Numbered from the stretch's first letter, positions 1 through 8,898 are shown. The stretch: 32,677 nt of DNA from Herbaspirillum sp. AP02 (GCF_015767275.1 NZ_JADWMY010000020.1:1-32677), one strand, 5' to 3'. The notes: generated from the sequence alone by a model not told the origin. Numbers and translations are program-made.

Positions 1-975
1 ATGCGCCACGACCCCGCCAGCCCCCGCCCGCTCCTGCCGCCGCTGTCCTCGGAACGCATGGACTGGAACCTCTTGCGTACCTTCATGTTCGTGGTCCAGG
101 AGCGGGGCGTGGGGCGCGCCGCCGAGACCCTGTGCCTGAGCCAGCCTGCGGTCAGCCAGGCGCTGCGGCGGCTGGAAGAGACCTTGGGCGGGGTGCTGCT
201 GCATCGCCGCCATGGTGAATTCCGCCTGACGCCGCTGGGCGAGGAAATCTATGCGGTGGCGCGGGAGATGTATGGCATGGTGGCGCGCATCGATGGCGCC
301 GCCGGCCATGCCGGCGAGGACGTGGCAGGCAGCCTGCGGCTGCTGCTGATGAGCCGGGTGCAGAGCGCGGCGTATGACGATTTCCTGGCGCGCTTCCATC
401 GCCGCTATCCGCGTGTGGAGTTTCGTATCGATGTCATGCAGAGTGCCGCCATTCTCGACACCCTGGCCAAGGGCAGCAGCGGCCTGGGCCTCTGCCTGTG
501 CCGCAAGCCGGTGGAAAAGCTGGAGCGGCGCCTCTTCCTGCGGCATCGCTACGTGCTGGTATGTGGCCGGCATCATCCCCTGTTCGCCCAGCGCAGCGTC
601 AGCATGGCCGAACTGCTGGTGCAGAATTTCGTCTGCTTCGCCAGCGACCAGTTGGGCGACACGCTCTCCCCGTTGACCGTCTTCCGCGACCAGCAGGGCT
701 TCACCGGCCACATTGCCGGCGCCTCGTCGCATGTGGAGGAAATCCGCCGCATGGTGGTGGCCGGCGTGGGCCTGAGTTTCCTGCCCGAGCACCTGATCGG
801 CCAGGACGTGGCCGAGGGCCAGTTGAAGGTCCTTCCCCTGGATGGGCCGGTGGCCGAGATCGATGTCTTCCTGACCTGGCATGGGCAGCGCAAGCTGTCG
901 GCGCCGGAACAGGCTTTCCTGGCCTCGTTTGAGAGGTTCCTGCAGCGGGTGCCGCTGGAGGCCAGGACGGTCTGA
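1..975 (+). CDS. LysR-family transcriptional regulator
   Basis: This encodes a LysR-type DNA-binding regulator of up to 324 residues. The N-terminal winged helix-turn-helix is clear, with the AAETLCLSQPAVSQALRRLE recognition segment followed by LTPLGEEI. The rest fits the periplasmic-binding-like effector domain: FRIDVM, then a late VVAGVGLSFLPEHL segment. An ATG stands at the first base of the window. A second in-frame ATG at 58 (MDWNLLRTF) matches the usual LysR start and would give 305 residues, so the first 19 residues may not be translated. The gene converges on the chemoreceptor gene with only 2 bp between the stop codons, and I see no terminator there. The target genes are not evident from position, because anything upstream lies outside the window. 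Confidence 0.9.
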   Translation: MRHDPASPRPLLPPLSSERMDWNLLRTFMFVVQERGVGRAAETLCLSQPAVSQALRRLEETLGGVLLHRRHGEFRLTPLGEEIYAVAREMYGMVARIDGAAGHAGEDVAGSLRLLLMSRVQSAAYDDFLARFHRRYPRVEFRIDVMQSAAILDTLAKGSSGLGLCLCRKPVEKLERRLFLRHRYVLVCGRHHPLFAQRSVSMAELLVQNFVCFASDQLGDTLSPLTVFRDQQGFTGHIAGASSHVEEIRRMVVAGVGLSFLPEHLIGQDVAEGQLKVLPLDGPVAEIDVFLTWHGQRKLSAPEQAFLASFERFLQRVPLEARTV

Positions 976-977
976 AC

Positions 978-2525
978 CTACGCCACCCGGAACACGCCCA
1001 CCGCCGCCGACAGGTCCCGGGCCTGTTCCTGCAAGGCTGACGCTGCAGCGCTTGCCTGTTCCACCAGAGCCGCGTTTTGCTGCGTGCCCTGGTCGATCTG
1101 GGTGACGGCGTCATGGATCTGCTCGATGTCCTGGCGCTGCGACTCGTTGCTGCGGGCCATGGCCGCCACCAGGTGACTGACCTCTTCGATGCGACCGGCG
1201 ATGCGCTGCATGGTGGCGCCAGCGACCTGCGCCAGGTGGCTGCCGGCATCGACCTTCAGGACCGTATCGCCGATCAGGCTCTTGATCTCCTGGGCGGCCG
1301 CACCCGAGCGTTGCGCCAACACCCGGACTTCGGCCGCCACCACGGCAAAGCCACGCCCCTGTTCACCGGCGCGGGCTGCTTCCACGGCCGCATTCAAGGC
1401 CAGGATATTGGTCTGGAAAGCGATGGCATCGATCATCGCGATGATCTCCACGATCTGCCGTGAGGCGGCATCGATGGCCTGCATGGTCTGCACCACCTCG
1501 CTGACCGCGCGCCGGCCGTCGGTCGCCACCTCGGCCGCCTGGCGTGCCATGTCGTCGGCCTGGCGGGCCGCTTCGGCGTTGTGCCGCACGGTGGCAGTCA
1601 GCTTGGTCATGGACGCGGCGGTCTGTTCCAGCGAGGCGGCCTGGCGCTCGGTGCGACGGGACAGGTCGAGATTGCCATTACCGATCTCGTCGGAGGCACT
1701 GGTGATGGCGACCGTGCTGTGACGGACCTTGGCCACGATCTCCACCAGACTGCCATGCATGCTGGCCAGGGCCTGCATCAGGCGGCCGGTTTCGTTGCGA
1801 CCGATGCCATGGACGTGTGCGCCGAGATGGCCCAGATCGCCCTGGGCCACGCGGGTGGCGATGTCAATGGCTTGCTGCAGTGGCCGCGAGATGGCGCGCA
1901 ACAGCAGCACGCCCATCACCAGGGCGAACAGCAGGCCGGCCACCATGGCCACGCCACTGGCGATGAAGACCAGACGATAGCGTTGCTGCGAGTGGGCATA
2001 GATGGCGGCGCCGTGTTCGCGCTGCAGGGCGATCAATTGCGCCATCGGTACACTGGCCCGCGCATACAGCGGAGCCAGGGTCTGACTGTAGAGCTCGGTG
2101 GCACCGGGGATATTGAAGCTGCTGACAGCCTCGATGGCAGGTGAGACACCCTGCTGCCAGAGCGCGCGGTAATGCTCGCTGAAGCGGGCGGCGAGGACGC
2201 GTTCCTCTTCGTCCTCGATGGTCTCCAGATAGGCTTGCCACGCCTGATCACCCTCCTTGCGGGCGCGCTGCAAGGCGTCCAGCTCGCCCTGAATGGCACC
2301 GGGATCGAGAATGGCAGCGGCGATGCCCGAACGACTGCGGTCCAGCGCCGCCATGACCTGACCAAGCTGCTGCATGGGCAACAGCCGCTGCGCATACATG
2401 GCGCGTAGTTCGGCATTGCTGCCGGCCAGGCTCCACAGCCCCAGCAGCCCCAACAACAGCAACATGGCCGAGAGAAAGCCCATGCCACCGGCCAAGCCCG
2501 CCCTGATCGTCAAATGACGCCCCAT
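978..2525 (-). CDS. Methyl-accepting chemotaxis protein
   Basis: This is a transmembrane chemoreceptor of 515 residues. TM1 lies at about residues 13-33. A Tar-like four-helix periplasmic sensing domain follows, to about 184. TM2 is at about 185-209, then a HAMP linker to about 262 and a long cytoplasmic signalling coiled coil. The hairpin tip is unmistakable ([20 protein letters not shown], then [11 protein letters not shown]). The C-terminus is GVFRVA, with no NWETF-type CheR/CheB tether. The ligand is unknown. The gene lies just downstream of the amino-acid ABC operon on the same strand, but an intrinsic terminator (2558-2592) separates them, so it probably has its own promoter. A functional link to the same amino acid is possible but inferred. 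AAGGGGG six bases upstream of the ATG supports this start. Confidence 0.95.
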   Translation of the reverse strand: MGRHLTIRAGLAGGMGFLSAMLLLLGLLGLWSLAGSNAELRAMYAQRLLPMQQLGQVMAALDRSRSGIAAAILDPGAIQGELDALQRARKEGDQAWQAYLETIEDEEERVLAARFSEHYRALWQQGVSPAIEAVSSFNIPGATELYSQTLAPLYARASVPMAQLIALQREHGAAIYAHSQQRYRLVFIASGVAMVAGLLFALVMGVLLLRAISRPLQQAIDIATRVAQGDLGHLGAHVHGIGRNETGRLMQALASMHGSLVEIVAKVRHSTVAITSASDEIGNGNLDLSRRTERQAASLEQTAASMTKLTATVRHNAEAARQADDMARQAAEVATDGRRAVSEVVQTMQAIDAASRQIVEIIAMIDAIAFQTNILALNAAVEAARAGEQGRGFAVVAAEVRVLAQRSGAAAQEIKSLIGDTVLKVDAGSHLAQVAGATMQRIAGRIEEVSHLVAAMARSNESQRQDIEQIHDAVTQIDQGTQQNAALVEQASAAASALQEQARDLSAAVGVFRVA

Positions 2526-2557
2526 CCCCTACCCCCTTGCCCGTGTTCCCGGATGTC

Positions 2558-2592
2558 AAAAAAAGCGGGCCGCAGCGTTCGCCACGACCCGC
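2558..2592 (-). terminator. Intrinsic terminator of the amino-acid ABC operon
   Basis: Read on the minus strand, GCGGGTCG pairs with CGGCCCGC (one G-U wobble) around a 12-nt loop and is followed directly by seven T residues. It begins 17 bp after the stop codon of the last ATPase gene, so it should end the livKHMGF transcript before the chemoreceptor gene. This is the most canonical terminator in the window. Confidence 0.85.
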
Positions 2593-2609
2593 AAGGCACA
2601 CTACCGAAA

Positions 2610-3329
2610 TCAGGCGGCGCGACCACCCAGATAAAGCTCCCGGACCTGGGGATCGTGCATGAGCTCCCCGGCCTTGCCACTCAAGGCGACCGTGCCCATG
2701 GACAGCACATAGGCGCGGTCGGAGATGCGCAGGGCCTCCATGGCGTTCTGCTCCACCATCAGGATGGTCACCTGTTCCTTGTCGCGGACGGTGCAGATGG
2801 CGTCGAAGACTTCCAGCAGCACCTTGGGCGACAGCCCGGCCGAGGGTTCATCGAGCAACAGCAGGCGGGGACGCGGCATCAGCGCCCGCGCCAGCGCCAG
2901 GATCTGACGTTCGCCGCCGGACAGGGAGGCGGCCGGGACATTGAACTTGCGACGCAGTACCGGGTAGTCCTCGCACAGTTGCTCCATGCGCTGACGCGCT
3001 TGCAGGCCGCTCAGGTAGTGGCCGCCCACCTGCAGGTTCTCGCGCACCGACAGCGCGGCGAAGACGTTCTCTGTCTGCGGTACGAAACCGATGCCGCCAT
3101 GGCGGATCTTGTGATGGACCGGCTGCGTCGAGATGTCTTCACCTTGCAGGGTGATGCTGCCCTGGCGCGGCCTGAGGAAGCCGGCAATGGTCTTGAGCAG
3201 CGTCGACTTGCCGCAGCCGTTGGGACCGAGCAGGGTGATGATTTCGGCGTGTTGCGCATGCAGCGACATGCCCTTGAGGATATCGACCTCGGCGCTGTAG
3301 CCGGCGACCAGTTTGTCGATCATGATCAT
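2610..3329 (-). CDS. livF: Branched-chain-type amino-acid ABC transporter ATPase (LivF)
   Basis: This is the second ATPase of a HAAT-family amino-acid importer, 239 residues, the usual LivF length. Walker A GPNGCGKST is at about residues 35-43. The LSGGERQ signature and the Walker B LLLLDEPSAGLSP follow, and then the H-loop region (MVEQN). The start ATG overlaps the livG stop as ATGA, and GGAGG stands 7 nt upstream, so the two are translationally coupled. It is the last gene of the operon and is followed by a strong terminator. Family membership is clear. The substrate is not encoded here and must be judged from the binding protein and the dehydrogenase neighbour. Confidence 0.95.
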   Translation of the reverse strand: MIMIDKLVAGYSAEVDILKGMSLHAQHAEIITLLGPNGCGKSTLLKTIAGFLRPRQGSITLQGEDISTQPVHHKIRHGGIGFVPQTENVFAALSVRENLQVGGHYLSGLQARQRMEQLCEDYPVLRRKFNVPAASLSGGERQILALARALMPRPRLLLLDEPSAGLSPKVLLEVFDAICTVRDKEQVTILMVEQNAMEALRISDRAYVLSMGTVALSGKAGELMHDPQVRELYLGGRAA

Positions 3330-4132
3330 GGCGTGACCTCCGTAGCTTGATCCTGTTGCGATGTGCCGCCGCCCAGATAGGCCTGCAGCACCCTTTCGTT
3401 GGAGGAGAGCTCCTGCGGGGCGCAGCTGGCCACGATGTGGCCGCGATCGAGCACGATGCAGCGACTGCAGACTTCGCGGATGAAGTGCATGTCATGCTCG
3501 ACGATGACCAGGGTCATGCCCTGTCGATTCAGGCGCAACAGCGCCTGCACGATATCGTTGCGCAGATTGGGATGCACGCCGGCCGTGGGCTCGTCCAGCA
3601 TCAGCAACTGCGGATCGCCCATCAGGGCGCAGACGATGCCCAGCAACTTCTTTTGGCCGCCCGACAGGGCCGAGGCCGGCAGATCGCGTACATGGGTCAG
3701 CAGGAATTCGTCCAGCAGGCGTGTGGCCTTGTTGCGCGCGGCCTGCTCGGCCCGTCGTGCGGCCCGGCCACGCAACAGGGTTTCCCAGAATCCGTGGTGG
3801 GCGGAAGCGGCGGCCATGGCGACTTCGATCACCGACATCTTCTGCGGCATGGACGGCAACTGAAAGGTGCGCGCCACGCCCTGCCCGACGATGCGGTGTG
3901 CAGCCAGCCGACCGATCTCCTGGCCGGCATAGCGCACCGAACCGGCATCAATGGCTTCGAAGCCGGTGATGGTATTGAGCAGGGTGCTCTTGCCGGATCC
4001 ATTGGGACCCAGCAGGCCGACGATCTCGCCGCGACCGATGGCAAGGTGCACGTCCTGCAGGACGCGGTTGCCGCCGAAGGCCTTGGCCAGGGAACTGACT
4101 TCCAGCAGCGCTGGGGAACTAACGAGGGTCAT
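3326..4132 (-). CDS. livG: Branched-chain-type amino-acid ABC transporter ATPase (LivG)
   Basis: This is the first ATPase of the importer, 268 residues from the ATG at 4132. That ATG overlaps the permease stop as ATGA. The open frame extends upstream to 4357 but only inside livM, so the longer form is not credible. Walker A GPNGSGKST is at about residues 42-50, with signature LSGGQKK, Walker B LLMLDEPTAGVHP and H-loop VIVEHDM. LivG proteins are slightly longer than LivF because of an insert before the signature motif; the segment around GFWETLLRG fits that. It should form a heterodimer with LivF under the LivH/LivM permease pair. Confidence 0.95.
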   Translation of the reverse strand: MTLVSSPALLEVSSLAKAFGGNRVLQDVHLAIGRGEIVGLLGPNGSGKSTLLNTITGFEAIDAGSVRYAGQEIGRLAAHRIVGQGVARTFQLPSMPQKMSVIEVAMAAASAHHGFWETLLRGRAARRAEQAARNKATRLLDEFLLTHVRDLPASALSGGQKKLLGIVCALMGDPQLLMLDEPTAGVHPNLRNDIVQALLRLNRQGMTLVIVEHDMHFIREVCSRCIVLDRGHIVASCAPQELSSNERVLQAYLGGGTSQQDQATEVTP

Positions 4133-5016
4133 GGGATCTTCCTCAGCTTTTCGGGAATCAGGCCCTGGCTGCGCCAGAGCAGCGAGGCCAGCAGGATCAG
4201 GCCGATGAGACCGATGCGCAGTGCACCGGCGATGTCGGAACCGAACTGCAAGCTGTCCTTGGCAAAAGGCACCAGGCCATAGGCCGCCTGCACCAGTACC
4301 ACGCCCGTGATGACACCCACGGTATTGCCCATGCCACCGATCATGAGCATGGTCCACAGCATGAACGTCTCGGAGGCCAGCATGTAGTCGGGACCGACGA
4401 AGCTCATGTAGTGGGCGTAGAGGGAGCCGGCCAGGGCGGTGGTGGCGGCGCCGGCCATGATGGCGCGTGACTTCAGCGCGCGCAGGTCGTAGCCCATGCA
4501 GGCGGCCAGCTTGGGTTCTTCCCGCATGAGGCGCAGGGCGCGGCCGAAGCGGCCATCGCCCAGGCGTTGGCAGGCAGCGGCCAGGACCGCCAGCAACAGC
4601 AGCACCAGGGCCAGGAAGCTCAGCGCCCCCCAGGGCTTGGGCAGGTCACCGAACAGGAAGCGGATGGCGCTGATGCCCTGGGCACCACCGGTGAGCCAGT
4701 CTTCATTGGTGGCGACAGTACGCAGGATTTCGGCGATGGCCAGCGTGGCAATGCCCCAATAGTCGGCACCCAGTTGACGCCCCAGGCGGGCAATGCACCA
4801 GCCCAGCACGATGGCCACCAGTACGCCCAGCGCAGCCCCGGCCACGGCCGGGTAACCGGCTGCGGTGACGATGCCGGTGGCATAGGCGCCGATGCCGGCA
4901 AAGGCGATATGGCCGAAGTTGAGCAGACCCGCATAACCGGCCTGCAGGTTCAGGCCCAGTGCCATGATGGCGTAGATGCCGGCGATGGTCAGTGAAAAGA
5001 TCAGGAAATCAGACAC
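4129..5016 (-). CDS. livM: Branched-chain-type amino-acid ABC permease (LivM)
   Basis: This is an integral inner-membrane permease of 295 residues with repeated hydrophobic helices. It has the family-typical NLQAGYAGLLNFGHIAFAGI segment near the N-terminus and the EAA-like region late in the protein (MIGGMGNTVGVITGVVL). Translation appears to start at a GTG (minus-strand codon at 5016-5014), overlapping the livH stop by 8 bp. This fits translational coupling. The 3' end overlaps livG by 4 bp. It pairs with LivH to form the membrane pore for the amino acid delivered by the periplasmic binding protein. Confidence 0.93.
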   Translation of the reverse strand: MSDFLIFSLTIAGIYAIMALGLNLQAGYAGLLNFGHIAFAGIGAYATGIVTAAGYPAVAGAALGVLVAIVLGWCIARLGRQLGADYWGIATLAIAEILRTVATNEDWLTGGAQGISAIRFLFGDLPKPWGALSFLALVLLLLAVLAAACQRLGDGRFGRALRLMREEPKLAACMGYDLRALKSRAIMAGAATTALAGSLYAHYMSFVGPDYMLASETFMLWTMLMIGGMGNTVGVITGVVLVQAAYGLVPFAKDSLQFGSDIAGALRIGLIGLILLASLLWRSQGLIPEKLRKIP

Positions 5017-5902
5017 GACGCACCTCGCGGTCGAAGAGGCCGTAGGGCTTGAGCAGCAGCGCCAGCAGCAGGATCAGGAAAGAGGCCGCGCTGATGTAGG
5101 CCACCGGCAGGAAGGCGACAGGCTTGCCGAAGAGCCAGCCGAAGTTCAGGTTGGTCACCACGGTCTCGGTCAATGCGATCAGGAACGCCCCTGCCACGGC
5201 GCCTAGCGGATTGCCCAGCCCGCCCAGGATGGCGGCGGCAAAGACCGGTAAGAGCATGTCATGCCCAAGGTTGACGTGGGCACCGCTGGTGATGGCCAGC
5301 ATACTGCCACCCAAGGCCGCCAGTGCACCACTGCAGAAATTGACCAGGCGCGTGATGTGCTCGGCATTCAGGCCCGAGGCCGCCGCCAGGGCGGGGTTGG
5401 AAGACAGTGCCCGCATGGCGCGGCCGGTACGGGTGAAGAACAGCAGGGCCGCCAGCAACGCCAGCAGGATCACGGTGGTGGCCAAGGCGTAGAGCTGGGT
5501 ATGGCCGATGCGGATATCGCTCACCTGCAGCGCCGGCGTCAGTGGCAACTTGAACATCAGCGGGAAGGAACCGAACACGCCCAGCGAAAAAGCCACCATC
5601 AGCATGGCCAGGGCCAGCGAGCCGATCATGGTGATGGCCGGGCCGGACGCCAGCAGGCGACGGAACACCAGCAGGTGCAACAGCAAGGTGAGCAAGCCCA
5701 CGGCGCAACAGGACAGCAGGATCGCGGCCACCATCGGCACACCGGCGGCATGCAGGAAATAGCTGAAATAGGCGCCCAGCATGGCGTACTGCACGTGCGC
5801 GATATTGGGAAACTTCACCAGTCCATACACCAGTGACAGGCCCAGCGCGATCAGCGCCAGGTCCGAGGTGCGGACCAGTGTGTCAATCAGGAATTGAAAC
5901 AT
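5009..5902 (-). CDS. livH: Branched-chain-type amino-acid ABC permease (LivH)
   Basis: This is an inner-membrane permease of 297 residues, the LivH partner of the downstream LivM. It starts MFQFLIDTLVRTSDLALIALGLSLVYG in sense, the usual LivH opening helix. Later it has the conserved AAILGGLGNPLGAVAGAFLI loop region that contacts the ATPase. GGAG lies 6 nt upstream of the ATG. The gene follows the binding-protein gene after a 102-bp gap that holds a perfect 8-bp hairpin, and it overlaps livM by 8 bp. Confidence 0.93.
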   Translation of the reverse strand: MFQFLIDTLVRTSDLALIALGLSLVYGLVKFPNIAHVQYAMLGAYFSYFLHAAGVPMVAAILLSCCAVGLLTLLLHLLVFRRLLASGPAITMIGSLALAMLMVAFSLGVFGSFPLMFKLPLTPALQVSDIRIGHTQLYALATTVILLALLAALLFFTRTGRAMRALSSNPALAAASGLNAEHITRLVNFCSGALAALGGSMLAITSGAHVNLGHDMLLPVFAAAILGGLGNPLGAVAGAFLIALTETVVTNLNFGWLFGKPVAFLPVAYISAASFLILLLALLLKPYGLFDREVRRV

Positions 5903-5967
5903 CGGATACTCCGGGAAATGCCGGAACCGCCCCCTCCCCCGGCGGCGGCCCGTGCAGGAAATGCGAA

Positions 5968-5996
5968 CGGCACGTTCAGCGCAGGCGCACGTGCCG
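5968..5996 (-). promoter_or_regulatory. Intercistronic hairpin between binding-protein and permease genes
   Basis: CGGCACGT and ACGTGCCG form a perfect 8-bp inverted repeat with a 13-nt spacer. It starts 8 bp past the binding-protein stop codon, and no T-run follows. Such hairpins often protect the upstream part of a transporter mRNA, giving more binding protein than permease. That role is inferred from position. Confidence 0.4.
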
Positions 5997-6004
5997 CCTC
6001 TGAC

Positions 6005-7105
6005 TCAGCGGGGAACCACCTTGCCCTGGTACTTGAGCTTGGCGTAGGGCGGGTCCTGGCGCTGGCGGTCCTGATCGAAGTTGATCGTGCCGGTGACGCC
6101 GGCGTAGTTCTTGCCGATCTCCTTCAAGGCCGTGGCGACCTCGGCCGGATCGACCGACTTCGCCTTGTTGATGGCGGCGGCCGTCATCAGCACGGCGTCA
6201 TAGGCGTAACCGGTATAGGAGGTCTTCATGCCTTCCTTGTATCGGGCACTGAAGGCTTCGGCATAGGCACGTCCGGCCGGACCGTCGACTGAGCCCACTT
6301 CCATGCCTAGCTGGCCGTTGGCGATCTCGGCCGGCGTGTCGGACAGGCACATGGACAGCAGGATGCCGTACCAGGGTGTCTTGCGCAGGCCCAGTTCGAA
6401 GGCTTCGCGGTTGAGGATGGCCGACTCCTGGCCATAGGCGGTATAGACGTAGGCGTCCGGTGCGCTCCTGGCGATCTGCTGCAGTTCGCGGCGGTAGGTG
6501 GACTGGCCGGCGGTGTAGAGGACTTCGGTGATGACCTGGCCACCGAGTTTTTCGAACTCCTGCTTGAAGCCGTGCGCCACGCCCTGGCCATAGGCATTGT
6601 TGGGGGCGATCACGGCCACCTTGCGGTAGCCCAGCGCCCAGGTATCGGCCGCGGAGAAGCGGTTGCCGAAGTTTTCCAGCCCGATCAGGTTGAAGGAAGT
6701 GGCGCCGATGTCGCGGATCTTCACGCTGGTACTGGCGATGTTGATGTGGACCACGCCTTCCTTGACCAGGTACTGACCCAGCGGAATGCTGATGCCCGAG
6801 GAATATTCGCCGATCACCACCGGCACCTTGTCCACCGACACCAGCTTGCGCGCGGCGTTCAAGGCCGTGGTCGGGTTGCCGCCGGAGTCTTCGACGATGA
6901 CGGAGAACTTCTTGCCCAGTACCCCGCCCTGGCTATTGACCTTGTCCACCGCCAGATCCACGGCACGACGCACGTCTTCGCCCACGGTGGCATTGGCACC
7001 GGTGAGCGACAGGACGGCGCCCATCTGTACCGTCTGCTGCGCCATGGCGCCTGACCCGACCACCCAGGCGGCCGCTGCCACGGCCGCTTTCATCCTGATC
7101 TTCAT
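6005..7105 (-). CDS. Periplasmic amino-acid-binding protein of HAAT ABC importer (LivK-like)
   Basis: This is a type I periplasmic binding protein of 366 residues. The N-terminus is a Sec signal peptide, with basic KIRMK, a hydrophobic run and the likely cleavage site GAMAQ about residue 22-23. The mature protein opens VQMGAVLSLTGANATVGED, the hallmark of LivJ/LivK-type proteins, and continues with VVIGEYSSG and PNNAYGQG segments of that fold. It delivers the substrate to LivHMGF. GGGAG stands 8 nt upstream of the ATG. The dehydrogenase gene lies 120 bp upstream on the same strand, which suggests proline, hydroxyproline, ornithine or a related compound as ligand rather than leucine. The sequence alone does not fix the ligand. 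Confidence 0.9.
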   Translation of the reverse strand: MKIRMKAAVAAAAWVVGSGAMAQQTVQMGAVLSLTGANATVGEDVRRAVDLAVDKVNSQGGVLGKKFSVIVEDSGGNPTTALNAARKLVSVDKVPVVIGEYSSGISIPLGQYLVKEGVVHINIASTSVKIRDIGATSFNLIGLENFGNRFSAADTWALGYRKVAVIAPNNAYGQGVAHGFKQEFEKLGGQVITEVLYTAGQSTYRRELQQIARSAPDAYVYTAYGQESAILNREAFELGLRKTPWYGILLSMCLSDTPAEIANGQLGMEVGSVDGPAGRAYAEAFSARYKEGMKTSYTGYAYDAVLMTAAAINKAKSVDPAEVATALKEIGKNYAGVTGTINFDQDRQRQDPPYAKLKYQGKVVPR

Positions 7106-7225
7106 TGCTCTCTCTCCCTTTTTTAAGAAAAGCCGCTCCCTTGCAGCGCTGCTGCAGGTCGGGCCCTGATTGCTGGAATTGCCGGCTGCCGGCCGGCGGC
7201 GGACGATCGATGCGTTGCGCCGGCG

Positions 7226-8845
7226 CTACTTGTTCATGTGCGCATAGGTGTAGTCATGCGGCGGCGCCGAGGTTTCCTTGACGGTGCGCGGTGATACCCA
7301 GCGCAACAGGTTCAGCGCCGAACCGGCCTTGTCATTGGTGCCACTGCGGCGCGCGCCGCCGAAGGGTTGCTGGCCGACCACGGCGCCCGTGGGCTTGTCG
7401 TTGATGTAGAAATTGCCGGCGGCAAAACGCAGCGCCTGGCCGGCCTGCTGGATGGCGGCACGCTCGCTGGCGAAGACCGCCCCGGTCAGGGCGTAGGCGC
7501 TGGTGCCGTCCACCAGTTGCAGGACTTCGTCCCACTGGCTGTCCTGGTAGACGTACACGGCCAGCACGGGACCGAAGATTTCGTTTTCCATCAGCGCGTG
7601 ACGCGCATCCTTGACCTCGATGACAGTCGGCTCGATGAAATAGCCGCTCCGGTCGTCACACTGGCCGCCCACCAGGACCTCGGCCTGGGCATCTTCGCGG
7701 GCGCGATAGATGTAGCTGCGGATGCGATCGAAGGCGCGCTTGTCGATGACCGCCCCCATGAAGTTGGCGAAGTCGCAGACATCGCCCATCTTGATCGACT
7801 TGACCATGGCCACCAGGCGCATCTTGACTGCCGGCCATAGCGAGGCCGGAATGTAGGCACGCGAGGCGGCACTGCATTTCTGGCCCTGGTATTCGAAGGC
7901 GCCGCGTACCAGTGCCACGGCCAATGCATCGACATCGGCCGAACGATGCGCCAGCACGAAGTCCTTGCCACCGGTCTCGCCGACCAGGCGCGGATAGGCG
8001 CGATAGCGCGCGATGTTGCGCCCGACCTCGCCCCACATGCTGTCGAACACCGCCGTGGAGCCGGTGAAATGCACGCCCGCCAGGGCCGCGTGGTTCAGCG
8101 CCACGTTGCTGATCTCCACCGGATCGCCCGGCACGAAATTGATGACGCCCGGCGGCAATCCGGCTGCCTCCAGCAGTTCCATGAAGAGATAGTTCGACAG
8201 CGATGCCGTGGCCGCCGGTTTCCACAGCACGGTATTGCCCATCAGCGCCGGCGCGATGGCCAGGTTGCCGCCGATGGCCGTGAAGTTGAAGGGCGTGACG
8301 GCATAGACGAAGCCTTCCAGCGGCCGGTATTCGGTGCGGTTGCGTACGCCCGGCGCGTGGCGCGGCTGCATCTGCGCGATCTCGTGGGCGAACTGCACGT
8401 TCAGGCGCAGGAAGTCGATCAGTTCGCAGGCCGAATCGATCTCGGCCTGGTAACAGGTCTTGCTCTGGCCAAGCATGGTGGCCGCGTTCATGCGCGCGCG
8501 CCAGGGTCCGGCCAGCAGGTCGGCGGCCTTTTCAAACACCGCCGAACGCTCCTGCAGCGACCAGTTGCTCCACTCGCGCTGCGCCGCCAGGGCGGCATCG
8601 ATGGCGGCGCTACAGGTCTCGCGGTCGCCGTGGTAGAGGTTGGCCAGTACGCGCTCGTGATCGTGCGGAGCCCGCACCGGCGTGGTGGTCCTGCCGTACA
8701 GGGACTGACCATTCACCACGGCCGGGATGTCGCGGCAGGCGTTCTTCTGGGCCGTCAGTTCGGCGCGCAAGGCCTCGCGTTCAGGGCTGCGTGGTGCGTA
8801 GTTCAAGACCGGCTCATTGCCCGTTATTGGATATGAATTAGTCAT
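7226..8845 (-). CDS. pruA: L-glutamate gamma-semialdehyde (P5C) dehydrogenase, stand-alone ALDH4 type
   Basis: This NAD-dependent aldehyde dehydrogenase oxidises glutamate semialdehyde (open-chain P5C) to glutamate, the last step of proline breakdown. It is 539 residues from the ATG at 8845 (MTNSYPITG). The frame is open to an ATG at 8878, but that start would place one of the operator-like repeats in the coding region, and neither start has a good Shine-Dalgarno site. The NEPVLNYAPRSPERE opening and total length resemble the stand-alone animal/fungal ALDH4 type rather than the C-terminal half of bacterial PutA. Catalytic residues are visible: Asn in TPFNFTAIGG, Glu290 in GETGGKD and Cys324 in GQKCSAASR. 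It is divergent from a GntR regulator and heads the transporter operon. No proline dehydrogenase is seen in the window. Confidence 0.9.
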   Translation of the reverse strand: MTNSYPITGNEPVLNYAPRSPEREALRAELTAQKNACRDIPAVVNGQSLYGRTTTPVRAPHDHERVLANLYHGDRETCSAAIDAALAAQREWSNWSLQERSAVFEKAADLLAGPWRARMNAATMLGQSKTCYQAEIDSACELIDFLRLNVQFAHEIAQMQPRHAPGVRNRTEYRPLEGFVYAVTPFNFTAIGGNLAIAPALMGNTVLWKPAATASLSNYLFMELLEAAGLPPGVINFVPGDPVEISNVALNHAALAGVHFTGSTAVFDSMWGEVGRNIARYRAYPRLVGETGGKDFVLAHRSADVDALAVALVRGAFEYQGQKCSAASRAYIPASLWPAVKMRLVAMVKSIKMGDVCDFANFMGAVIDKRAFDRIRSYIYRAREDAQAEVLVGGQCDDRSGYFIEPTVIEVKDARHALMENEIFGPVLAVYVYQDSQWDEVLQLVDGTSAYALTGAVFASERAAIQQAGQALRFAAGNFYINDKPTGAVVGQQPFGGARRSGTNDKAGSALNLLRWVSPRTVKETSAPPHDYTYAHMNK

Positions 8846-8865
8846 TACTTTATTCAACTTTATAT

Positions 8866-8898
8866 AAATTGGATCCATTTACTAACGATTGGATCCAG
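8866..8898. promoter_or_regulatory. Candidate GntR operator: two TTGGATCCA sites
   Basis: TTGGATCCA occurs at 8869-8877 and again at 8889-8897. Each has the palindromic core TGGATCCA and their centres are 20 bp apart, about two helical turns. They lie in the AT-rich divergent region between the P5C dehydrogenase and GntR genes. A repressor bound here could cover both promoters. The exact -10 and -35 boxes cannot be assigned with confidence. Confidence 0.55.

Noticed and set aside
3326..4357. Longer livG frame of 343 residues
   Set aside because: The added 75 residues are out-of-frame livM sequence without family similarity, and the ATGA overlap and family N-terminus support the ATG at 4132.
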